Source of the DNA: Herbiconiux sp. VKM Ac-1786
Lineage (GTDB): Bacteria > Actinomycetota > Actinomycetes > Actinomycetales > Microbacteriaceae
Length of the DNA: 64,000 bases
Direction: 5' to 3'
Assembly (NCBI RefSeq): GCF_015350805.1
Contig: NZ_JADKSG010000002.1
Coordinates: forward strand, 1,302,001 to 1,366,000
In this document: piece after piece, positions 24,853 through 32,819 of the stretch
Numbering within the stretch: position 1 is the first letter of the stretch
Layout of the letters: every line of letters starts with the position of its first letter
The notes under the pieces: generated by a model
The model's input: the letters and a program-made list of their open reading frames with translations, nothing else
Databases searched by the model: none
Told to the model about the DNA's origin: nothing
Position numbers and translations under genes: made by a program

Positions 24853-25553
24853 CGGGTCTCCTCCGGGCCGAGCACGTCGTCGCCGCCGTCCGTGCGCCGC
24901 GGCCGCTCGGGGATCGCGACCATCGCCAGCACGACGCAGCCGAGCGCCGGAACGGCGAGCGGCAGCAGCTGCCACGTCACGACCACCGCGAAGGCCGCGG
25001 TCGCGACCGTGTAGCCCGCGCCGGCCGGGTCGGTGCGCAGAGCCGTCGGCACCGCCTTGAAGGCGGCGCGCCAGCCGGCATCCGGAGACCATCGACCGCA
25101 CACGGTGAGCAGCACCAGTGCGACCCCCGCGAGCCCCACCCAGCCGACGAGCCCGACCAGCGGGCCGCCGGGCAGCGCGCCCGAGCCGGCCAGGTCGATG
25201 TCGAGCACCAGCACGAGCACCAGCACCGCGGCGCCGACCGCCACGACCGCACCGCCGAGGAAGGCGGCCTTGAACTCGGCCCAGGCGACGGCGAAGGTCG
25301 ACTCCTCGGCCCGCAGGAAGCGGCGCATGTGGCCGGCCCCCGCGGCGAGGGCGGCCGGCAGCGTCACGAGCGGCAGCGAGACCAGGGTCACCATGATGCC
25401 GACGGTCAGCACCTCGCCGAGCAGGGCGAAGCGGTTGCGCGCGCCGGGGAACCGCGCGGGCAGCCCCTCCTCGCGCAGCGGTCCGCTGCCCGACTCGGCG
25501 GCCCGGCGGGCGGCGCGTTCTGAGCGGCGGTGCTGCCGGTCGGTCACGGTCAT
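24849..25553 (-). CDS. YesL-like DUF624 membrane protein
   Basis: This 234-residue protein has about five hydrophobic segments after a basic N-terminus and the ending region VLAMVAIPERPRR. YesL proteins are small membrane proteins found in carbohydrate importer operons (for example rhamnogalacturonan loci of Bacillus) with no established function. Its ATG overlaps the permease stop by one base, and its own stop overlaps the fucosidase start. Confidence 0.85.
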   Translation of the reverse strand: MTVTDRQHRRSERAARRAAESGSGPLREEGLPARFPGARNRFALLGEVLTVGIMVTLVSLPLVTLPAALAAGAGHMRRFLRAEESTFAVAWAEFKAAFLGGAVVAVGAAVLVLVLVLDIDLAGSGALPGGPLVGLVGWVGLAGVALVLLTVCGRWSPDAGWRAAFKAVPTALRTDPAGAGYTVATAAFAVVVTWQLLPLAVPALGCVVLAMVAIPERPRRTDGGDDVLGPEETR

Positions 25554-26464
25554 CAGCCCTTGAGCCCCTGCGTGGCCACCCCGTCGACCAGGAACCGCTG
25601 GAACACGATGAAGAAGATCAGGATGGGCAGGAGAGCCAGGAACGACACCGCGACCGTGGCCCCGTAGTCCGAGGTGCTGGTGGCGTCGTTGTAGAGGCGC
25701 AGCGCGATCGGCAGCGGGTACTTCTCGGGCGAGTTCACGTAGAGCAGCGGCCCGAGGAAGTCGTTCCAGGTCCAGATGAACGCGAAGATCGCGCTGGTGA
25801 TCAGGGCCGGCCGGATCAGCGGCAGGATGATCGAGAAGAAGATGCGGGTGTGGCCGGCGCCGTCGATGCGGGCCGCCTCGTCCATGTCGCGGGGGATGTT
25901 GCGGATGAACTGCACCATCAGGAAGACGAAGAACGCCTCCGTCGCGAGGAACTTCGGCAGGATCAGCGGCACGTAGGTGTCCACCAGCTCGAGCTTCTGG
26001 AACATGATGTACTGCGGGATGATGATGACGTGGAACGGCAGCAGCAGCGTTCCGATCATCGCCGCGAACAGCACGCCGACGCCCTTGAACTTGATGCGCG
26101 CGAAGGCGTAGGCCGCCAGCGCCGACGAGGCCAGGATGCCGATCACCGCGCTCACCGCGATCAGCAGCGAGTTGCCGAAGAACCGCCAGAGCGGCGTGCC
26201 GGCGATGCCGTCGAACACCTTCAGGTAGTTGTCGATCGTCGGGTTCTCGGGGATGAGCCCGGGGTTCTGCCCGAACTCGCTCGAGGGCTTGAAGGTCGAG
26301 AAGACCAGCCAGACGAGCGGGTACAGGATGATCGCGGTGAGCGCGAGGAGCACCACGAACCAGATGACCGTGTTGACCGTCTTGCGCTTCGGGCGGCGAC
26401 GCCGCGGCTGCGGCTCGATCTGGCCCTCGAGGAACGCGGCGCGGTCGACTTCGATGGTGCTCAT
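25553..26464 (-). CDS. Carbohydrate ABC transporter permease (MalG-type)
   Basis: This 303-residue permease belongs to the CUT1 family. Six hydrophobic segments are seen, and the cytoplasmic EAA loop reads DEAARIDGAGHTRIF. It pairs with the MalF-type permease just upstream, overlapping it by four bases (ATGA at 26461-26464). The unit has no ATPase gene, so a shared MsiK-type ATPase encoded elsewhere is likely. Confidence 0.94.
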   Translation of the reverse strand: MSTIEVDRAAFLEGQIEPQPRRRRPKRKTVNTVIWFVVLLALTAIILYPLVWLVFSTFKPSSEFGQNPGLIPENPTIDNYLKVFDGIAGTPLWRFFGNSLLIAVSAVIGILASSALAAYAFARIKFKGVGVLFAAMIGTLLLPFHVIIIPQYIMFQKLELVDTYVPLILPKFLATEAFFVFLMVQFIRNIPRDMDEAARIDGAGHTRIFFSIILPLIRPALITSAIFAFIWTWNDFLGPLLYVNSPEKYPLPIALRLYNDATSTSDYGATVAVSFLALLPILIFFIVFQRFLVDGVATQGLKG

Positions 26465-27462
26465 TTGCTCTCTCCCGCGTAGTGGACCCACGACTTCGAG
26501 GTGCGGAACAGGATGAAGGCGATGATCGCGACGACGATCACCAGCACCCAGGCCATCGCCGCGGCGTAGCCCATCTGCCCGTCGGCGAAGCCGCGCTTGT
26601 AGAGGTAGAGGGTGTAGAAGTTCGTCATGCCGGCCGGGCCGCCCGAGCCGTTCGAGATGATGTACGCCGAGGCGAACACCTGGAAGGCGTTGATGGTCTC
26701 CAGCAGCAGGTTGAAGAAGATGACGCTCGAGAGCATGGGGATGGTCACCGAGCGGAACTTGCGGACGGGGCCGGCGCCGTCGACCTCGGCGGCCTCGTAG
26801 AGCTCCCGCGGGATCTGCTTCAGGCCCGCGAGGAAGATCACCATCGGGGCGCCGAACTGCCAGACCGCCAGCAGGATCATCATCGGGATGACGAGCGAGA
26901 CGTTGCCGACCCAGCCGCCGATCTCGAGCCCGAAGAAGCTCAGCGAGGAGTCGACCGGCCCGTTCGAGGAGAACATGGCACGCCAGACGATGGCGACCGA
27001 CACCGAGGCGCCGATCAGCGAGGGCGCGTAGAAGGAGGAGCGGAAGAAGCCGGTGCCGCGGTTGCGGTAGTTCAGCAGCATCGCGATGCCGAGGGCGGCG
27101 GCGAGCTTCACCGGGGTGCCGACGAGCACGTAGACCAGCGTGATCTGCACGGACTGCAGGAACTGCGGGTCCTGGGTGAACATGCGCACGTAGTTGTCGA
27201 ACCCGACGAACTTCGGGTCGGCGAACAGGTTGTACTTCGTGAACGAGAGGTACAGGGAGTAGATCATCGGCCCGAGCGTGAGGCCCAGGAAGCCGATCAG
27301 CCACGGCAGCAGGAAGGTGTAGCCCGCCACGTTCTCACGGCGGTTGGCCCGTCGCCGGCCCGGCTTCAGCGCCGGGGTCTTAGGCCGGCCGGCGCCCTTG
27401 GCAGGGCCGCCCGCTCCGGCGCGGGTGGGCTGCTCCGCGGCAGCCTCTTTCGTGATCGTCAC
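26461..27462 (-). CDS. Carbohydrate ABC transporter permease (MalF-type)
   Basis: This 333-residue CUT1 permease starts at GTG 27462 (VTITKEAAAEQ) behind GGAGAAA. The first 50 residues are polar and basic, followed by six hydrophobic segments. The EAA loop is YEAAEVDGAGPVRKFRSV. It forms a heterodimer with the following MalG-type permease and receives ligand from the binding protein encoded upstream. Confidence 0.94.
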   Translation of the reverse strand: MTITKEAAAEQPTRAGAGGPAKGAGRPKTPALKPGRRRANRRENVAGYTFLLPWLIGFLGLTLGPMIYSLYLSFTKYNLFADPKFVGFDNYVRMFTQDPQFLQSVQITLVYVLVGTPVKLAAALGIAMLLNYRNRGTGFFRSSFYAPSLIGASVSVAIVWRAMFSSNGPVDSSLSFFGLEIGGWVGNVSLVIPMMILLAVWQFGAPMVIFLAGLKQIPRELYEAAEVDGAGPVRKFRSVTIPMLSSVIFFNLLLETINAFQVFASAYIISNGSGGPAGMTNFYTLYLYKRGFADGQMGYAAAMAWVLVIVVAIIAFILFRTSKSWVHYAGESK

Positions 27463-27532
27463 GCGATTTCTCCGATCCCTGTGACGCACTCCGGGCCCGG
27501 ACACGAGGTCCGGGCCCGGAAGGCGTGGGTGG

Positions 27533-28843
27533 TTACTGGTTGAGGACGACGTCCATCTCGTTGAAGAACTGGTCGACGGCCTCGTCGACCGTCAGGGTGC
27601 CGAAGCCGAGCTCCTGGCCGATCTGGCGGAACTTCTCCTCCAGGGTGCCGGCGCCGACGATCGGCACGGGGGGCGCGTCGCCGAGGCGGTCTTGGATGGA
27701 CTCCTCGTAGTCGCGGATCTGGGCGTCGAGGCCGCCGAGGTCGGCACCCTCGAGCTGGGTCTCCGACGCGGGCAGGCCGCGGTTGGTGCCGAAGATGGCG
27801 CCGACCTCGGGCGAGTTCACCAGGAAGTTCACGAGCGTCGCCGCGGCCTCCGGGTGGTCGGTCTTCGAGGAGATCGTGTGCAGCATGGAGGGCTTCAGGT
27901 ACAGGTCCTTCGCGCCTTCCTTGGTGACCGGCGGGGCGACCAGGCCGAGCTCGGTGAAGCTGTCACCGAGGTTGCCGAGGTAGCCGGCGCCGAAGTTGTC
28001 CCAGGTCAGCTCGCTCGCGGTCTGCGCCGCGTCGAAGCCCGACAGGGGGTAGATCTCCTCGAGGCGCTGCTGCGGGATGGTGATGGCGGGGTCGCGCACC
28101 TCGGCGCCCTGCTCCCAGAACTCGGCGAGGCGGGCCTTGTCGAAGCCGGGCTCGCCGTCCTCGCTGAACAGCTCGGCGCCCTCGGCGCGCAGCTGGATCT
28201 CGAAGTTCTGGATGCGGCCGGTCCAGTCGGTGCCGCCGGAGATGCCCTGGGCGCTGCCCGCGGTCGTGACCTGCTTCATCCAGTCCGCGTAGTCGTCCCA
28301 GCTGCCGCCGCCCTCGTAGCCGGCGACGCCGACCTGCTCGAGCAGCTTCGGGTTCGTGTAGAGGCCCCACGCGTTGGTGGAGGTCGCGATGCCGGTGGTG
28401 GTGCCGTCGACGACACCGATGCCGAGGATGTTGTCGGCGATCGCGTCGGTCTCGATCGTGGTGCCGAGGTACGGGTCGAGGTCGAGCAGCAGCCCGTTCT
28501 CGGAGTACTGGCGGAGGTAGGAGTAGTCGAACTGCATGACGTCGGGCAGGCCGCCGCCGGCCGCCTCGGTCTGGCGCTTCTCCCAGAACTCGGGGAAGCC
28601 GAGGAAGGAGCTGTTCACCGTGATGTTCGGGTACTCCTCGTTGAACGCGGCGAAGGCCTGGTCGTAGAGACCGGCGCGCACGTCGTTGCCCCAGAACGCG
28701 AAGTTCAGCGTGACCTTCTCGTTGGGGTCGTAGGTCGCGGCGGGCTCGGAGCCTCCACCGGCGCAGCCCGTGAGCGCGAGAGCGGCGCTGACACCGATCG
28801 CCGCTGCGGCGACCGCCGTTCGGCGCTTGCGAATTTCGAACAT
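27533..28843 (-). CDS. Extracellular sugar-binding lipoprotein (SBP family 1)
   Basis: This 436-residue protein starts at ATG 28843, behind AGGAGG. The signal peptide ends in lipobox LTGC, so the mature protein is membrane-anchored outside the cell. It belongs to family 1 solute-binding proteins of CUT1 sugar importers. The gene is first in the fucosidase operon and is controlled by a promoter with a LacI-type operator immediately after the -10 box. The ligand is presumably a fucosylated oligosaccharide or glycoside (inference from the linked GH29). Confidence 0.93.
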   Translation of the reverse strand: MFEIRKRRTAVAAAAIGVSAALALTGCAGGGSEPAATYDPNEKVTLNFAFWGNDVRAGLYDQAFAAFNEEYPNITVNSSFLGFPEFWEKRQTEAAGGGLPDVMQFDYSYLRQYSENGLLLDLDPYLGTTIETDAIADNILGIGVVDGTTTGIATSTNAWGLYTNPKLLEQVGVAGYEGGGSWDDYADWMKQVTTAGSAQGISGGTDWTGRIQNFEIQLRAEGAELFSEDGEPGFDKARLAEFWEQGAEVRDPAITIPQQRLEEIYPLSGFDAAQTASELTWDNFGAGYLGNLGDSFTELGLVAPPVTKEGAKDLYLKPSMLHTISSKTDHPEAAATLVNFLVNSPEVGAIFGTNRGLPASETQLEGADLGGLDAQIRDYEESIQDRLGDAPPVPIVGAGTLEEKFRQIGQELGFGTLTVDEAVDQFFNEMDVVLNQ

Positions 28844-28904
28844 CTTTGTCCTCCTGGAAACGTCTGTGTCTGCCCGGTGCAGCGCCCCTCGGGAATGCTT
28901 CACT

Positions 28905-28918
28905 AGAAAGCGCTTTCC
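28905..28918. promoter_or_regulatory. LacI-type operator of the fucosidase operon
   Basis: The near-perfect palindrome AGAAAGCGCTTTCC begins within a few bases of the transcript start, which suits repression by blocking the polymerase. A further palindromic AAACGTTT at 28963-28970 could be a second site. Confidence 0.82.
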
Positions 28919-28921
28919 GCA

Positions 28922-28950
28922 ACTGTAACCGAGCTGTTCGTGTCGGTCAA
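28922..28950 (-). promoter_or_regulatory. Promoter of the fucosidase/ABC operon
   Basis: On the minus strand, TTGACC (28945-28950) and TACAGT (28922-28927) are separated by exactly 17 bp. This is the best consensus promoter in the window. Confidence 0.75.
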
Positions 28951-29108
28951 CACGGTTCAGAAAAACGTTTCAAGTCCGTGACCTCCTCGTCAGCCCTCCA
29001 CCCTAGGCGATGGGCCGGACCGCTTCCATCCGGCGCCCGCCCGGGGGTGTCGGTGGTGTGCGGGAGGATGAGGGCGGCCATCTCGATGGCGATCCGGGAG
29101 GAGGAGCG

Positions 29109-30182
29109 GTGCCGCCGATCCTGCACGCCGACGCGGATTCGTTCTTCGCCTCGGTGGTCCTCCGTTCCTGCCCTGCGCTCCGGGCGACGCCCATGGCGGT
29201 GGTCGTGCACGGCTTCGTGGCCAGCTCGAACTATCCGGCACGCGACCGCGGTGTCACGGGCGGCATGCTGGTGACGGATGCGCGGCGGCGCTGTCCCGGC
29301 CTCGCCCTGTTCGACGTGCCGCAGGGCGAGGTGGAGGAGACCGCCGACGCCCTGTTCGACCTGTTCGCCTCGGTGGCCGGAGCGGTCGAGCCGGGGTCGA
29401 TGGAGGAGGCGTTTCTCGACGTCGGTGCCGGGGACGACGAGAGCGGTGATGCGGCGGCCGTGCGGGCGGGCGCGGAGCTGCGGCGTCGTGCGTGGCAGGA
29501 GCTGGGCATCCCCGTCAGCGTCGGGGTCGGCCGCACGAAGCTGATGGCGAAGCTCGCCTCGCGTGCGGCGAAGCCCGACGGGCTTCATGTGATCGACGCG
29601 GCGACCGAGCAGCGGCTGCGCTCGACGCTGCCGCTGGCGAAGGTGTGGGGCGTGGGGCGTCAGACGCTCGAGCGGCTCGAGGCGCTCGGCGTGCGGCGGC
29701 TCGGCGACCTCGACGGGGTGCTGCCGGAGCGGCTGCTCGACGCCTGCGGCACCATGATGACCCGGCGGCTGCTCGGCATCCGCGACGGCAGCGACGACGC
29801 CACGGTGCGCCCGGTGTCGGAGCGCACGGTGCTGAGCTCTGAGGGGTCGATCGCCGGGTACGCGCGGCCGGACTGGACGGTGGCGGAGCTGGTCGAGACG
29901 TGCATCCGCCGGGTCTGCAAGCGGGCGATGCGCGCCGGGCTCGGTGCGACCGGGCTGACGATCGTGGTGCGGGGCGACGCGGCGGCGGCGTCGGCGGTAT
30001 TGGCGACGATGAAGGCGGTGGCACCGGTTCCGACGGCGGCCGACGACCCGTCGGTCTGGCTGCGGATGGCCGCTGCGGAGCTGGCGCGCCTGCCCGTTGA
30101 CGCGGTCGCGGACGCCGGTTCGGTGAGGGCGAGCCTGACGGGGCTGCGGCCGCTGGCGGGCATCCCGCCCACGCTGTTCTGA
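29109..30182 (+). CDS. Y-family DNA polymerase (DinB-like) with altered catalytic site
   Basis: This 357-residue protein starts at GTG 29109 behind GGAGGAG. Numbering from that GTG gives the DinB first motif HADADSFFASV with Asp8 and the expected Phe12-Phe13. The second catalytic motif, normally SxDEA, reads SMEEAF (Glu99-Glu100), so the first acidic ligand is Glu rather than Asp. Other parts (SVGVGRTKLMAKLAS, WGVGRQTLERLE helix-hairpin-helix) are conserved. Translesion synthesis is expected, but the Asp-to-Glu change may reduce activity. No LexA box is evident. Confidence 0.85.
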   Translation: MPPILHADADSFFASVVLRSCPALRATPMAVVVHGFVASSNYPARDRGVTGGMLVTDARRRCPGLALFDVPQGEVEETADALFDLFASVAGAVEPGSMEEAFLDVGAGDDESGDAAAVRAGAELRRRAWQELGIPVSVGVGRTKLMAKLASRAAKPDGLHVIDAATEQRLRSTLPLAKVWGVGRQTLERLEALGVRRLGDLDGVLPERLLDACGTMMTRRLLGIRDGSDDATVRPVSERTVLSSEGSIAGYARPDWTVAELVETCIRRVCKRAMRAGLGATGLTIVVRGDAAAASAVLATMKAVAPVPTAADDPSVWLRMAAAELARLPVDAVADAGSVRASLTGLRPLAGIPPTLF

Positions 30183-30183
30183 G

Positions 30184-30203
30184 GAATGCTCCTGGGAGGA
30201 TTC
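30184..30203 (+). terminator. Weak hairpin after the Y-family polymerase
   Basis: GAATGCTCC and GGAGGATTC pair over nine bases with one mismatch and a two-base loop. No T tract follows. Confidence 0.3.
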
Positions 30204-30225
30204 ACACGATGGGAGTGCGCCTGAC

Positions 30226-30363
30226 CTACGCCGCGCGTGGCGGGATCCTCACGGAAACTGTTGAACCTCCGGCAAGCGGATGCGCGTCACCCTCGCCTGC
30301 GTCATAGCCGTACTCGAGGTACCAGCTCACGTCGTCGATCGTCGCGCTGTTAATGCCGTTCAT
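30226..30363 (-). CDS. Possible small ORF of 45 residues
   Basis: This frame starts MNGINSATIDDV at ATG 30363 with GGGAAG upstream and has an aromatic, acidic stretch (VSWYLEYGYDAGEGD) and a basic end. It is preceded by two perfect palindromes and follows the DUF1905 gene on the same strand. Base composition is less GC-rich than its neighbours. It could be a gene, a remnant, or chance. No family is recognised. Confidence 0.35.
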   Translation of the reverse strand: MNGINSATIDDVSWYLEYGYDAGEGDAHPLAGGSTVSVRIPPRAA

Positions 30364-30382
30364 CCTGAACTTCCCGGGAAGA

Positions 30383-30398
30383 CCGTGTGTACACACGG
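30383..30398. repeat. Perfect 16-bp palindrome
   Basis: CCGTGTGTACACACGG is perfectly palindromic. A second perfect palindrome, TTCCCGGGAA, is at 30371-30380. Both precede the small ORF on the minus strand. They may be operators or a terminator stem. Confidence 0.7.
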
Positions 30399-30455
30399 GA
30401 TTCGGAGCGGCCCGTCGCACCGATTGGTCGATCCGCCGTCGCCGGATCGCCTGCG

Positions 30456-30743
30456 CTAGCGACCGACGATCAGGGTGAGGTCGACCACGTCGCCGAGCTC
30501 GATGCGCTCTCGATCGCGCAGCGCCTTCTTCAGCGGCACGACGTAGAGCCCGTCCTTCGGCCAGAGCGACGTCGGCAGCTCGGTGCGCCCCACGCGCACC
30601 GCCACCGGGATCATCCCCCACCCGTAGCTCACCCCCGGCGCGATCCCGGCGATCAGCTCGCTCTCGGCGGCCGGCACGGTCACGAAGTGGAACGGCGCCG
30701 GCCCGCGCCACCACCACACCTCACCCCGCACCGCGATCTCCAC
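30456..30743 (-). CDS. DUF1905 domain protein
   Basis: This 95-residue protein starts at GTG 30743 (VEIAVRGEVWWWRGPAPF). DUF1905 proteins are small beta-barrel proteins recognised by WRGPAPFHFVTVP, WGMIPV and LWPKDGLYVVPLK, all seen here. Their molecular role is unknown. A TATCGT box six bases before the GTG suggests a leaderless mRNA, even though the gene follows directly on the beta-propeller hydrolase. Confidence 0.9.
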   Translation of the reverse strand: MEIAVRGEVWWWRGPAPFHFVTVPAAESELIAGIAPGVSYGWGMIPVAVRVGRTELPTSLWPKDGLYVVPLKKALRDRERIELGDVVDLTLIVGR

Positions 30744-30747
30744 CCCC

Positions 30748-31665
30748 TCACGATAGAACGCGCCCCTCCCCCACGAGAAGGGTGGCGGCACGGACGGTGA
30801 GGGGGGCCGCCTCGAGCCAGGTGGTGCGGGACGCCGGGGTCGGAGCGGCGTCGATCTCCGAACCCGTCCAGTGCGGGTGGATGAAGTGGTAGAGGGTGGC
30901 CGTGTCGCCCTCCACCACGACGTCACCGTGCCGGCCGACCGGCGCCGCGCCGAGGAGCACGGCGTCGGGGCCGCCCTGGCGGGTCCACGTGACGGCGTCG
31001 GTGGAGCGGTAGGAGGCGAATCCGCGCCACTCGTCGACGAGCATCCACCACCACCCGCCGAGCTCGAACACGTTGGGGCCTTCGTGTGGACGGCCGCCGA
31101 CGGCCTCGCCCTCGACGCGCCACTCGTGCTCGTCGCCGAGGTCGGGGCTCGAGGCGACCCAGGTGGTCGAGTCGCGCGCCTCGTCCTTGTACCAGAGCCG
31201 CCAGAGGCCGTCGGGGCAGCGGGCGACGCAGGCGTCGATGACGCGGTCCGACGAGAGGGGCAGCGAGCGGATGCGCGTCCAGCGCTCGAGGTCGGGGCTC
31301 TGGTACTCGACGATGTGCCGCGCGTGCCCGTCCCACCGATCGGGCACGCCCTCGATGAACGACAGGTACAGGCGGTAGCGGGTGCCGTCGTGGACGACCT
31401 CGGGCGCCCAGTGCGTGTTCGGCCCCGCGTCCGGGTCGAGGCCCTCGACCAGCCCCGCCGCACGCCAGTGCCGCCCGTCGGGCGATCGCGCCACCCCGAT
31501 GCGCGACCCGTGCACCCACGTCACCCCGGGGCCGGTGTCGGCCGGGCGGCGGCGTGTGTAGAACATCCACCACTCGCCCGTCTCGTGGTGGCGGATGACC
31601 GTCGGATCGGCCGCGCCGTCGGTGACCGGGTCGCGGAACAGCGGGCTCGGGAAGGCGCCGGTCAC
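30748..31665 (-). CDS. Five-bladed beta-propeller glycoside hydrolase-like protein
   Basis: This 305-residue protein starts at GTG 31665, overlapping the oxidoreductase stop. It has the repeating blades of the GH43/GH62/GH117/GH130 superfamily: DPTVIRH, THWAPEVVHDG, IDACVARCPDGLW and EGPNVFELGGWWW. The acidic residues at the blade starts fit the usual catalytic Asp/Glu arrangement, but the family cannot be named with confidence. There is no signal peptide, so it acts on an imported oligosaccharide. Confidence 0.8.
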   Translation of the reverse strand: MTGAFPSPLFRDPVTDGAADPTVIRHHETGEWWMFYTRRRPADTGPGVTWVHGSRIGVARSPDGRHWRAAGLVEGLDPDAGPNTHWAPEVVHDGTRYRLYLSFIEGVPDRWDGHARHIVEYQSPDLERWTRIRSLPLSSDRVIDACVARCPDGLWRLWYKDEARDSTTWVASSPDLGDEHEWRVEGEAVGGRPHEGPNVFELGGWWWMLVDEWRGFASYRSTDAVTWTRQGGPDAVLLGAAPVGRHGDVVVEGDTATLYHFIHPHWTGSEIDAAPTPASRTTWLEAAPLTVRAATLLVGEGRVLS

Positions 31666-32819
31666 GGGCGCAGGTCGGCGACCGGGCGCAGGTCGGTGAC
31701 CGGGCTCTCGAGGGAGCGGAGGCGCGCCGGGTCGTCGCGGAGGGTCGCGGGCGTGACCGTGCGGCCCGTCGCCGCCGACGAGTAGAGCGCCGTCACGATC
31801 TCGAGCGACCGCGCCGGCGCCGCGGTGACCGCCGGCAGCGGAGAGCCCGAGCGGAGCGCGTCGTAGACCTTTCGCACGAGCGGCACGTGCCCGCTGCCCT
31901 CCTCCACCTCCGGCAGCTCCCACTCGGGCGGCGCCTCGACGCCCGGCGCCGGCGTGATGCGCCAGTTCTCGTGCCCGTGCCCGTAGAGGTGGTCGACGCT
32001 GACGGTGGCGAGCTCGGTGTCGATGCGCACCGAGCTGACCTCGCGCGGCGACAGCGCGCTCGTGATCACCGACGCCACGACCCCGTTCGCGAACGTCAGC
32101 ACGGCGGTCGAGACGTCCTCGGTCTCAGTCTCGCGGCCGAGCCGCCAGAGCTGCCCCGACACGCTCGCCCAGTCGCCGAGCAGGTGCGCGAGCAGATCGA
32201 TCTGATGGATGCCGTGCCCCAGCGTCGGACCGCCGCCCTCGCTCGCCCAGGTGCCGCGCCAGGGCACGTCGAAATAGCTCTGCGGGCGGTACCAGAGGGT
32301 CTGGCAGGTGGCGACGAGGGGGCGGCCGAGGGATCCGGCCGCGAGCAGGCCCCGCACGTGGGCGGTCGCGGTCCCGGTGCGCTGCTGGAAGACGATGGCG
32401 AGCTGCCGGCCGGCCGCGGCGGCCGCGTCCGTCATCGTCTGCAGCTCGTCGAGCGACAGGGCCGCGGGCTTCTCACAGACCACGTGCACCCCGGCCGCGA
32501 AAGCGGCGAGCGCCTGCTGGGCGTGCACTGCGGGCGGCGTGCAGACGTGCAGCACGTCTAGGTCGAGGGCGAGCAGGGCGTCGAGGTCGGCGACCGGTTC
32601 GACGAGCGGGCCGGATGCGCGGCTCCAGCGCTCGGCGAAGGCCCGCGCCCGCTCGGCGTCGAGGTCGGCGACGCCCACGAGCTCGGCTCCGTCGTAGGCG
32701 GCGAGCGCCTGGGCGTGCAGTTCGGAGATGCCGCCGGTGCCGACGATGCCGGCGCGGAGCGGGCGGGCGGTCGCGCTTTCGTTCTCGAGGCCGCCGCCGG
32801 TGGGGATGGGATGGGTCAC
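31662..32819 (-). CDS. Gfo/Idh/MocA family oxidoreductase
   Basis: This 385-residue NAD(P)-dependent enzyme starts at GTG 32819, coupled to the DUF6807 gene by a four-base overlap and preceded by AAGGAG. The Rossmann motif is GIVGTGGISELHAQAL, the active-site Lys is in VVCEKPAALS and the His-containing segment is LGHGIHQIDLLAHLLGD. A sugar dehydrogenase role is expected. It is one of three paralogs in the window, each in a different carbohydrate unit. Confidence 0.92.
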   Translation of the reverse strand: MTHPIPTGGGLENESATARPLRAGIVGTGGISELHAQALAAYDGAELVGVADLDAERARAFAERWSRASGPLVEPVADLDALLALDLDVLHVCTPPAVHAQQALAAFAAGVHVVCEKPAALSLDELQTMTDAAAAAGRQLAIVFQQRTGTATAHVRGLLAAGSLGRPLVATCQTLWYRPQSYFDVPWRGTWASEGGGPTLGHGIHQIDLLAHLLGDWASVSGQLWRLGRETETEDVSTAVLTFANGVVASVITSALSPREVSSVRIDTELATVSVDHLYGHGHENWRITPAPGVEAPPEWELPEVEEGSGHVPLVRKVYDALRSGSPLPAVTAAPARSLEIVTALYSSAATGRTVTPATLRDDPARLRSLESPVTDLRPVADLRP

